Source of the DNA: JANQEA01 sp964530075
Lineage (GTDB): Bacteria; Bipolaricaulota; Bipolaricaulia; UBA7950; UBA9294
Direction: 5' to 3'
Length of the DNA: 9,018 bases
Assembly: GCA_964530075.1 (NCBI GenBank)
Contig: CAZGXU010000064.1
Span: 1 to 9,018, forward strand
The position numbers and the translations under genes were made by a program. Below, piece after piece: positions 1 to 4,786 of this stretch. The first letter of the stretch is position 1; every line of letters starts with the position of its first letter. The notes under the pieces were generated by a model, which worked only from the letters and a program-made list of their open reading frames with translations, made no database searches and was not told the origin of the DNA.

Positions 1-365
1 ACCGTGTGCGGATCGACAAACGACGCCGATCCCTCGCCGAGCCTCAGGTCGACCTTCTCGAACATCTTGGTCGTCTTCTTCTCGGCGATGAAGCGAATGT
101 GATCGGCGATCCGTTCGAACGGCTTCGCGGGCGCCGGCGGCTCGACGTCGGCCAGCGCGTACTCGGCGAGCCTCCCGACGAGGTGCCGGACGTGCGCCAT
201 TCGCAGCAACGCCTTGCTCGGGATGCTGCCGACGTTCATGCATCCGCCGCCGAGGGCGCGTCGCTCGACCCCGAGAACGCGCAACCCCATCTCGGACGCC
301 ATGATCGAGACGGCCATCCCCGCCGGGCCGAGGCCGATGACGGCGACGTCGTAGTCGTAGCGCAT
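1..365 (-). CDS. FAD-dependent pyridine nucleotide-disulfide oxidoreductase (dihydrolipoamide dehydrogenase/mercuric reductase-like), N-terminal part
   Basis: The first 121 codons are visible; the rest lies beyond base 1. Residues 6-16 form the FAD Rossmann motif (GLGPAG at 11-16) and Glu34 is the expected ribose-binding acid. Residues 39-52 read GGGCMNVGSIPSKA, which matches the redox-active CxxxxC helix of the dihydrolipoamide dehydrogenase, glutathione reductase and mercuric reductase family. Cys42 is present, but residue 47, where the second Cys normally sits, is Ser (AGC codon). A normal two-electron disulfide exchange therefore looks impossible with this pair. The protein may be a one-Cys oxidoreductase or may act through FAD alone. 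The ATG at 365-363 is preceded by AAAGGGG with 10 nt spacing. A candidate promoter lies about 40 nt upstream. Family assignment is firm; substrate and partner cannot be told from this fragment. Confidence 0.88.
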   Translation of the reverse strand, partial: MRYDYDVAVIGLGPAGMAVSIMASEMGLRVLGVERRALGGGCMNVGSIPSKALLRMAHVRHLVGRLAEYALADVEPPAPAKPFERIADHIRFIAEKKTTKMFEKVDLRLGEGSASFVDPHT

Positions 366-403
366 CGCTGGATTACCCCTTTCTTCGTCGCATCGACGGG
401 CTG

Positions 404-432
404 AGTATAGCCGGCCGAACCCCGTTCATCAG
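404..432 (-). promoter_or_regulatory. Candidate sigma-70 promoter for the disulfide-oxidoreductase-like gene
   Basis: On the minus strand, TATACT (409-404) matches five of six bases of the -10 consensus. It is preceded, after 17 bp, by CTGATG (432-427), a weak -35 with three matches. Transcription would start near 397 and give a leader of about 30 nt containing the AAAGGGG ribosome binding site. The -10 is good and the -35 poor, so this is a moderate call. Confidence 0.45.
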
Positions 433-591
433 GGGGCTTCGGGGGATCGATATCGTTCGAGAGCTGCTCGTCGGCCGGCGTCCCGGTACGATCCGAGGAT
501 CGAAGGAGGCCGTTCCGTTCTCGAATCGGAGGATCACGGGCGGATCGTCATGGCGAGCTCACCGGACCAGGTGGAAGCATGAATCCGAAGT

Positions 592-635
592 GCGGCGCCC
601 CTGTGGGATTTGGAGGCGTGGGACAGGGGCGCCGC
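592..635. repeat. Perfect 13-bp inverted repeat downstream of the MoaD-like gene
   Basis: GCGGCGCCCCTGT (592-604) and ACAGGGGCGCCGC (623-635) are exact reverse complements around an 18-nt loop. The repeat begins 9 nt after the stop codon of the leftward gene at 644-976, where a terminator would be expected. No T run follows on either strand, so it is not a standard intrinsic terminator. It could be a Rho-associated 3' end, an mRNA-stabilising stem or a protein site. The remaining sequence between 366 and 643 holds no convincing gene. Confidence 0.6.
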
Positions 636-643
636 TGTGGTCG

Positions 644-976
644 TCAGGTCGGATCGCGCGGCTCGGCGACCTGGAGCGTCGCCGGCCGCGCTTCGTCGTC
701 GTCGGGGAAGACGATCGGACCGCCTTCGGCGAGCTGTCGCGTCAGCGTCGGGAGGAGCTGGTCGTCCTTCCCGTACGCGAGCACCCGTCCGGCAGAGCGG
801 AGGATCCGTCGGCGAATCTCCGCGTACATCGCCGGCGACTCCCGCTCGAGCTCGCGGAGCAGATCGGAGAAGCCGGCCCCGGCGGGCAGGCGGAGCCGCT
901 GCTCGTCCTTCGACGGAGAGGGGCCGTCGGACCGATACAATACGACCAGGACGTCACGCCGTTCGTCAGGGCTCAT
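644..976 (-). CDS. Small protein resembling MoaD/ThiS beta-grasp (ubiquitin-like) proteins, no C-terminal Gly-Gly
   Basis: 110 aa. The start at 976-974 has a strong ribosome binding site (AGGGAGG, 7 nt upstream) and overlaps the preceding gene's TGA by four bases (ATGA), indicating translational coupling. I see no exact family signature, but the order of elements follows MoaD-type sulfur carriers. Residues 8-14 (DVLVVLY) fit strand 1. Residues 27-45 (QRLRLPAGAGFSDLLRELE) fit strand 2 and the main helix, like the 'LPxGATVxDLLxxL' of MoaD. Residues 65-90 (VLAYGKDDQLLP... to PIVF) fit the 'VNGxDxxxL..TPLxDGDxVxxFP' end. MoaD and ThiS end in Gly-Gly, which is adenylated; this one runs on to a charged tail (PDDDE..., ending EPRDPT) without it. 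It therefore cannot act as a classical sulfur carrier unless processed. The fold is inferred from pattern only; a plain hypothetical protein is the fallback. Confidence 0.72.
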   Translation of the reverse strand: MSPDERRDVLVVLYRSDGPSPSKDEQRLRLPAGAGFSDLLRELERESPAMYAEIRRRILRSAGRVLAYGKDDQLLPTLTRQLAEGGPIVFPDDDEARPATLQVAEPRDPT

Positions 977-1218
977 GGAGATTCCTCCCTTCGCTCGCCG
1001 TCCGAGGCGGTGAATCCGGGCCGCGCTCCAAGATCGGTCGCACCCGGCTCGGGGAGTCGACACGGGGACAGGCGGAGGATGGCGATGATCGACGCCGCCG
1101 TCGATCCGACGGCCGTGCGGACCCTGTCGCGGTGCATGCGCGGGCCGCGAAACGGGGCGGCCGCGTGGCCGGTCCTTCGTCCGACTTGCCTTGCGATTCG
1201 CATCTTCGTTCTGTACAT
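973..1218 (-). CDS. Hypothetical 81-aa basic protein, translationally coupled to the MoaD-like gene
   Basis: Not recognised. The start at 1218-1216 is chosen because a full AGGAGGTG ribosome binding site lies 5 nt upstream. The TGA stop (975-973) overlaps the next start codon. The N-terminal half is rich in Arg and Lys. A short moderately hydrophobic stretch (TAVGSTAASIIAIL, about residues 40-53) is too weak to call a membrane segment. Codon statistics are only fairly coding-like: by my count third-position GC is about 76% and second-position GC about 66%, the latter high for a real gene. The translation signals are better than the protein. It may serve mainly to couple translation of the next gene, or it may be a poorly conserved small protein. 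Confidence 0.5.
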   Translation of the reverse strand: MYRTKMRIARQVGRRTGHAAAPFRGPRMHRDRVRTAVGSTAASIIAILRLSPCRLPEPGATDLGARPGFTASDGERREESP

Positions 1219-1233
1219 CGTCACCTCCTGGGT

Positions 1234-1250
1234 TCCCCGTGTCTCGGGGA
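1234..1250. repeat. Small hairpin just upstream of the 81-aa gene's ribosome binding site
   Basis: TCCCCG (1234-1239) and CGGGGA (1245-1250) form a 6-bp stem with a 5-nt loop. In the leftward transcript it sits directly before the AGGAGGTG of the gene starting at 1218, where it could affect ribosome access. Alone it is weak evidence. Confidence 0.35.
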
Positions 1251-1262
1251 TCTTTCCGTCTC

Positions 1263-1278
1263 TGCGCACGCGTGCGCA
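1263..1278. repeat. Perfect 16-bp palindrome
   Basis: TGCGCACGCGTGCGCA is its own reverse complement with no spacer. That geometry suits a dimeric DNA-binding protein as well as an RNA hairpin. It lies in the leader of the leftward small-gene unit, between the hairpin at 1286-1323 and the start at 1218. Confidence 0.5.
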
Positions 1279-1285
1279 CCGACCC

Positions 1286-1323
1286 ACAAGCAAAATCGCA
1301 GGCCGTGGCCTGCGTTCGCTTGT
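1286..1323 (-). promoter_or_regulatory. Long leader hairpin, possible transcription attenuator
   Basis: In the leftward transcript ACAAGC (1323-1318) pairs with GCTTGT (1291-1286), and CGCAGGCC (1314-1307) pairs with GGCCTGCG (1304-1297). A GAA opposite ATTTT lies between the two stems. The inner GC-rich stem followed by ATTTTGC resembles a weak intrinsic terminator, with only four Us. It stands between the 33-codon ORF and the 81-aa gene, the position of an attenuator. No clear alternative antiterminator pairing was found by eye. Confidence 0.45.
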
Positions 1324-1353
1324 CGGACGGTCTTTGCGGTGGCTGCCGGTCTG

Positions 1354-1455
1354 CTAGCCGCGCGGCGTCCGCCCGACGATCGTCTGGAAGACCCAAAGCA
1401 TGCCCGGACCGTGCGAATTCACGCTGATGATCGGGTAACGCTTTGCGTCCATCAT
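1354..1455 (-). CDS. Small ORF of 33 codons on an almost leaderless mRNA (leader peptide or small protein)
   Basis: Reads MMDAKRYPIISVNSHGPGML followed by WVFQTIVGRTPRG and a TAG stop. The first ATG (1455-1453) lies 11 nt beyond the -10 hexamer of a consensus promoter, so the mRNA would carry only about 2-4 nt before the start and no ribosome binding site. Composition is coding-like: 28 of 33 codons end in G or C, while only about half of second positions do. That is the normal pattern for a gene in a high-GC genome and better than in the 81-aa ORF downstream. No run of one amino acid suggests a classical biosynthetic leader. The same frame stays open after the TAG through to 973. I do not recognise the peptide. 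Confidence 0.45.
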   Translation of the reverse strand: MMDAKRYPIISVNSHGPGMLWVFQTIVGRTPRG

Positions 1456-1465
1456 ACCGGAAGGC

Positions 1466-1493
1466 ATTATAGGCGGCCGAGGAGGGGTGTCAA
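1466..1493 (-). promoter_or_regulatory. Consensus sigma-70 promoter of the leftward small-gene unit
   Basis: TTGACA (1493-1488) and TATAAT (1471-1466) both match consensus at all six positions with a 16-bp spacer. Transcription leftward would start near 1458. The unit would cover the 33-codon ORF, the hairpin at 1286-1323, and the genes at 973-1218 and 644-976. It is the best promoter in the window. It backs onto sppA, whose start is at 1575. A much weaker rightward pair, TTGCGT (1443-1448) and CATTAT (1465-1470), overlaps it and might serve sppA. Confidence 0.8.
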
Positions 1494-1574
1494 GGACAAT
1501 GCGCACCCTCGTGGTTTCCGGTAAGGTGGTGGCGCAGGATTCGGAGGCGACAGATCACAGGAGGTGCATCGGGC

Positions 1575-3266
1575 GTGTACGGGCTTGTCTATCCACTGCG
1601 ACAGATCTTGAGGCAGTTGAGGAACCTGTTTCGGCGAGGGCGGAAGGCCCCCGATTTCGTGCTGTTCACGCTCGAAGGGCCCTACGTCGAGATGGCGCCG
1701 CCGCGCGGCGGCTTCCTGAGGCGGCGGTTGATCCACCGCCGGCCGACGCTCGGCGATCTGAGGACGCGGCTCGAGCGCGTGGCCGGAGACCGACGGGTGA
1801 CCGGGATCATCCTGGGGCTCTGCTCGCTGAGGATGTCGTACGCTCAGCTGCAGAGCCTGCGCGATCTGATCGTCGACGTTCGAGAGGCCGGGAAGCGTGT
1901 GATCGCCTGGTCCCACGGGTACGACTTCGGTCGATACTACGTCGCCTGTGCGTGCGACGAGATCCTCCTCCAGCACACCGGTTCGGTCGCGGCGCTCGGC
2001 CATGGGCAGCGGTACCTCTTCCTCGCCGACGCACTGGAGAAGGTCGGGTTGAAGGGGGACTTCGTCCAGATCAGCCCGTACAAGACCGCGCCGGACGTGC
2101 TCACTCGCAGCAAGATGTCGAACGAGGCGCGCGAGATGGCCGATTGGCTGAGCGACGACATTTACGATCAAGTGCTGGAAGGGGTCGCCCTTGGGCGGAG
2201 GATCGGGAAGGACGATGCCGAAGCGCTTGTCGACGGCGGTCCGTATCCGGCTCGCGCGGCGGTCGAGGCCGGAGCGGTCGATGCCGTCGTCGGGGAAGAG
2301 GAGCTGCCGGCCCGCCTGGCGAAGGGCGGAAGACCGCCCCGGATCGCACCGTACGAGATGGCCAAGCGACGGCTGTTGCTTCCCGCGCTCCCGAGCCCGG
2401 GCCGGTACGTCGCCCTCCTCCGGATCGCCGGTGACATCGTCGACGGCCGAAGCGCGCAGCCGACGGTCAGGCCCCCGTTTCGGATTCCGCTCCTGTTCAG
2501 CGAACGGGCCGGTGACCTGACGGTGGTCCAGCAGGCGCGCGCACTGGTGCGGAACCGGCGGGCGGCGGCCGTCGTCGTCCACGTCGACTCGGGCGGTGGC
2601 TCGGCCACTTCGTCCGAGGCGATGGCCGCGGCGTTGAAGAGGGTGGCGGAGAAGAAGCCGCTCGTCGTCTCGATGGGGTCGGTCGCGGCCTCGGGCGGCT
2701 ACTACGTCGCCACGCCGGGCGCGTGGATCCTCGCCCAGCCGGCGACGGTCACCGGCTCGATCGGGGTGCTCAGTGGAAAGATCGTCACCACCGGGCTGCT
2801 CGACAAGCTCCTGTTCCGCTCGGAGACGATCAGCCGCGGGGAACACGCCCTCTTCTACTCGTCGTCCAGGCCGTTCACCGCCGACGAACGGCAGCGCGTC
2901 CGGGAGATGATCCACGAGACGTACGCGGTCTTCCTCGACCGGGTCTCCGCGAGCCGAAACCTGACCAGGGAGGACGTCGATGCGATCGGTGGCGGGCGGG
3001 TCTGGACGGGCCGACAAGCGCTCGCGCATGGCCTGATCGACGAGCTCGGCGGACTCGGGCGCGCCATCGACAGGGCCCGAGAGCTCGCCGGCCTGGGCGG
3101 GCGCTCGCGCGTTCGGGTCGTCGGGCCGCCGAGGCGCGACCTCGCGCCGACCGCCTGGAAGGCATCCGGTGCGGTTCAGTATGCAGTCGACGGGATCGAT
3201 CTCCTCACGAGCCCCGGCGCGCTGTTCCTCCTTCCGATCGTCCCCTGGCCGGAGGAGCTCGGCTGA
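1575..3266 (+). CDS. sppA: Signal peptide peptidase SppA, long two-domain (67K-like) form, protease IV family S49
   Basis: 563 aa, near the usual length of long SppA. The enzyme degrades signal peptides left in the membrane after secretion. Two tandem crotonase-like halves are visible: residues about 25-240 and about 275-515. The nucleophile is Ser373 in AASGGYYVA, within SMGSVAASGGYYVATPG. The general base is Lys170 in SPYKTAP, matching the Ser/Lys dyad split over the two halves in E. coli SppA. DSGGGSATSSE at 338-348 is also typical. The GTG start at 1575 is preceded by AGGAGG with 10 nt spacing. Unlike E. coli SppA there is no clear N-terminal membrane anchor. The first 24 residues form a basic, amphipathic-looking helix, and the C-terminus carries a short hydrophobic stretch (ALFLLPIVPW). 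It may be a peripheral membrane protein. Confidence 0.93.
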   Translation: MYGLVYPLRQILRQLRNLFRRGRKAPDFVLFTLEGPYVEMAPPRGGFLRRRLIHRRPTLGDLRTRLERVAGDRRVTGIILGLCSLRMSYAQLQSLRDLIVDVREAGKRVIAWSHGYDFGRYYVACACDEILLQHTGSVAALGHGQRYLFLADALEKVGLKGDFVQISPYKTAPDVLTRSKMSNEAREMADWLSDDIYDQVLEGVALGRRIGKDDAEALVDGGPYPARAAVEAGAVDAVVGEEELPARLAKGGRPPRIAPYEMAKRRLLLPALPSPGRYVALLRIAGDIVDGRSAQPTVRPPFRIPLLFSERAGDLTVVQQARALVRNRRAAAVVVHVDSGGGSATSSEAMAAALKRVAEKKPLVVSMGSVAASGGYYVATPGAWILAQPATVTGSIGVLSGKIVTTGLLDKLLFRSETISRGEHALFYSSSRPFTADERQRVREMIHETYAVFLDRVSASRNLTREDVDAIGGGRVWTGRQALAHGLIDELGGLGRAIDRARELAGLGGRSRVRVVGPPRRDLAPTAWKASGAVQYAVDGIDLLTSPGALFLLPIVPWPEELG

Positions 3267-3283
3267 GCGCGCCGCGCTCGGCT
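3261..3283. repeat. Stem-loop over the sppA stop codon
   Basis: GGCTGAGCGC (3261-3270) pairs with GCGCTCGGCT (3274-3283), ten pairs including two G-U, around a 3-nt loop. It includes the sppA TGA and lies between two convergent genes. No T tract follows, so terminator function is uncertain. Confidence 0.4.
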
Positions 3284-3348
3284 CGCCCGAGGATCCGGGC
3301 ACGGAATACAGGGCGGCTATCGAGCCCCGCGGATCCTTCCTGTCGACC

Positions 3349-3954
3349 TCACGATCCGAGCTCGATCGACGGATGGAGGGCCTCGATGGCGAGGATCTCC
3401 GGTCCTTCGGTGTATCGCAGCCCGTCGCTCGTGGCGGGGAGGATCTTGACGTAGAGGTAGTGGCCGCGCTCGTCACCGAGGTCGATCGAGGCGTACGGGA
3501 GGTCCGGATCGTTATGGATCGCCTCGGCCACCGGGATCCACTGATGTCCGTTTTCGCTGACGTAGACCGAAAACCGATCGTCCGTTCCGCCGCGTTCGGA
3601 TCCCCATTCGTAGACGAGGAGGTCGGCCCCGGATCCGTTCGTGAAGCTCGCCGACATCCGCGCGATCAGCAACCCGCGCGCCCCCAGGCAGACGACCGCG
3701 CAGTCGGCGAGAGGGTCCTCGGGGACCGGCCGGGCGATCGCATCCGGCTCGCTGCAGCGGCAACTCGAACCGACACCCTCCGAGTCGGTGGCCGTCGGCT
3801 CGGCGAGCCATCGGACCCCGGTGACGTCGATCGGATGGAGTGCGGTCGAGACGCTCGTCAGGTCGCCGTCGGCCGAGCCCTGCTGGCATGAGGAGAGGGC
3901 GAGGAACAGGAGGACCGAAGCACCGAGCGCGAGGCGTCGCCGAACTCCTCTCAT
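3349..3954 (-). CDS. Secreted lipoprotein with a beta-sandwich-like domain and a four-cysteine cluster
   Basis: 201 aa. Residues 1-23 are a textbook lipoprotein signal: basic MRGVRRR, a hydrophobic core, and a lipobox LSSC with Cys23 as the lipidated residue. The mature part begins with a low-complexity linker. Residues about 84-195 resemble beta-sandwich surface domains with the pattern 'LGxxGxxxx...NGxGxDxxVyE...fxVyVSxnGxxWxpV...' (NGSGADLLVYEWG at 106-118, FSVYVSENGHQWIPV at 128-142), similar in style to galactose-binding-like folds. Cys65, Cys67, Cys85 and Cys89 could form disulfides or bind a metal. The ATG at 3954 has no clear ribosome binding site, but no alternative GTG or TTG fits the signal peptide. 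It follows the PNPOx-like gene by 74 bp on the same strand. Lipoprotein identity is firm; function is unknown. Confidence 0.85.
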   Translation of the reverse strand: MRGVRRRLALGASVLLFLALSSCQQGSADGDLTSVSTALHPIDVTGVRWLAEPTATDSEGVGSSCRCSEPDAIARPVPEDPLADCAVVCLGARGLLIARMSASFTNGSGADLLVYEWGSERGGTDDRFSVYVSENGHQWIPVAEAIHNDPDLPYASIDLGDERGHYLYVKILPATSDGLRYTEGPEILAIEALHPSIELGS

Positions 3955-3992
3955 GGCACGATAGAGTACGCCGAAGATGCGTACCCGGGCAA

Positions 3993-4007
3993 GGCGGACG
4001 GTCCGCC
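3993..4007. repeat. Short inverted repeat between the PNPOx-like gene and the lipoprotein gene
   Basis: GGCGGAC (3993-3999) and GTCCGCC (4001-4007) are exact complements with one central base. In RNA this gives at most a 6-bp stem with a 3-nt loop. On the minus strand only TT follows. It is a possible weak terminator or operator in the 74-bp gap. Confidence 0.3.
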
Positions 4008-4028
4008 CCTCCCTGAAGGATTCGGCGG

Positions 4029-4459
4029 TTACACGATGAACGTCGTCGCCTCGTCCTCGCCCGGCCTCAGGTACTCGACCTCGACGCGGGTGATCCGGAT
4101 CAGGCAGAAGTCCGGATCGTCCACCCCCGACCAGTGCTCGGTCAGGAAGGGGATCCGGCCTCCGATCTGCTCGAGGGTCCCCCGATCCGTGACGATTACC
4201 GCGACCCCACTGATGCGGACGTAGCCGTTGCCGCATTCCTCGTGGAGCGGGAGGCAGAACTCGACGTTCGGATTCCTGCGGATCTGTCGGGCCTTGGCGC
4301 TTCGCGGGTTGGTGGCGATCCAGAACTTCTCGTCGAGATCGAGAAGCGTGACGGGGCGGACGCGCGGTTGATCGGCTTCGGCGGTCGCGAGATAGACGCA
4401 TTGCGAGCCTTCAGTTGAGACCAGACTTCCTGACGGACCTCATCGATCGATCGTGACAT
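4029..4459 (-). pseudogene. Pyridoxamine-5'-phosphate-oxidase-like FMN-binding split-barrel protein, interrupted by one frameshift
   Basis: The start at 4459-4457 has an excellent AAGGAG 7 nt upstream and encodes MSRSIDEVRQEVWSQLKAR. Near 4405-4400 the frame breaks. The homologous sequence resumes one frame over as CVYLATAEADQPRVRPVTLL and continues to TAA at 4031-4029 (ending DEATTFIV). Adding one base, for example CGCAATGC to CGCCAATGC (Arg-Gln-Cys), restores a 143-aa protein of normal length for this family. The RPVTLLD strand, then FWIATNPRSAKARQIRRNP and VEFCLP, are typical of small PNPOx-like, general-stress-protein-26-type proteins. These bind FMN, or F420 in some lineages, and reduce small molecules. 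The body after the break is well kept, with coding-like codons and no stops, so a sequencing or assembly error is at least as likely as a recent mutation. Family is clear, substrate unknown. Confidence 0.82.
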
Positions 4460-4503
4460 GGTGTAACTCCTTCCCCTGCGGCGGAGGCGGCGCCGTCCAA
4501 TAG

Positions 4504-4531
4504 CTTATGGCTTCAGCGGCCCGGTTGGCAA
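4504..4531 (-). promoter_or_regulatory. Weak candidate promoter for the PNPOx-like gene
   Basis: TTGCCA (4531-4526) matches five of six -35 bases and CATAAG (4509-4504) four of six -10 bases, with a 16-bp spacer. The start would be about 37 nt upstream of the ATG at 4459. Confidence 0.35.
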
Positions 4532-4720
4532 GCGATCGGCACCGAATAGGACAACTGACTCTGGCGAAATGGGCGCCGATGTCCCTTTCTCGCTCGCGCG
4601 AAGCCGGTGATCGCGCGAATGACGGAGGGGCATGACGTTGCGCGGAGACGGACATCGCGGAGAAGCTCGGTGCCGCGACCGCGTGGTCGTGAGTCCCGAC
4701 CACAAGGGCCGTTCCACGAT

Positions 4721-4749
4721 TTGCATAGTCAGCGGGCGTGATATATATT
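4721..4749 (+). promoter_or_regulatory. Candidate pstS promoter
   Basis: TTGCAT (4721-4726), 17 bp, then TATATT (4744-4749). Transcription would start near 4756 and give a leader of about 30 nt carrying ATATATAG (4761-4768) and the ribosome binding site AGGAGG (4770-4775). The weak -35 fits a promoter that needs an activator such as a PhoB/PhoP-type regulator. The same layout recurs before pstC. Confidence 0.6.
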
Positions 4750-4767
4750 ATCGGCGAAAAATATATA
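4742..4767. repeat. AT-rich inverted repeat spanning the pstS -10 and leader
   Basis: TATATATT (4742-4749) and AATATATA (4760-4767) are exact complements around 10 nt. The left arm contains the -10 hexamer and the right arm lies just before the ribosome binding site. It could be an operator on DNA; only the right arm would be transcribed. Confidence 0.45.
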
Positions 4768-4786
4768 GCAGGAGGGTGGTTGCACG

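Larger units (their letters stand above)
4460..4786. other. Divergent regulatory region between the PNPOx-like gene and pstS
   Basis: No gene is supported in these 327 bases. They hold the ribosome binding sites and candidate promoters of both divergent genes. TCGCGCGA occurs twice, at 4594-4601 and 4611-4618, 17 bp apart; each copy is itself palindromic. A perfect hairpin, GTGGTCG (4683-4689) with CGACCAC (4697-4703), lies 17 bp before the pstS -35. Either repeat could be a regulator site, but none matches a Pho box that I can name. Confidence 0.5.

Noticed and set aside
644..1396. A 250-codon version of the MoaD-like gene starting near 1396
   Set aside because: Residues before the ATG at 976 are Arg/Pro-rich noise; the ATG at 976 has a good ribosome binding site and the ATGA overlap.
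1219..1460. Known riboswitch (c-di-GMP, ZTP, cobalamin, fluoride) in the small-gene leader
   Set aside because: Short matches such as CGCAAAG or CCGGGCA occur, but none of the full consensus cores could be assembled.
1487..2434. Plus-strand frame beginning upstream of sppA
   Set aside because: It has no domain, is out of frame with sppA and has shadow-like composition; the GTG at 1575 with AGGAGG fits the conserved protein.
1467..3476. A 669-codon open frame on the minus strand opposite sppA
   Set aside because: It is the antisense shadow of a high-GC gene: Arg/Asp/Pro-rich, no recognisable domain, no fitting start signals, and fully covered by the well-supported sppA.
3955..4401. N-terminal extension of the lipoprotein frame
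   Set aside because: It overlaps the PNPOx-like gene in the wrong frame and would bury the signal peptide and lipobox.
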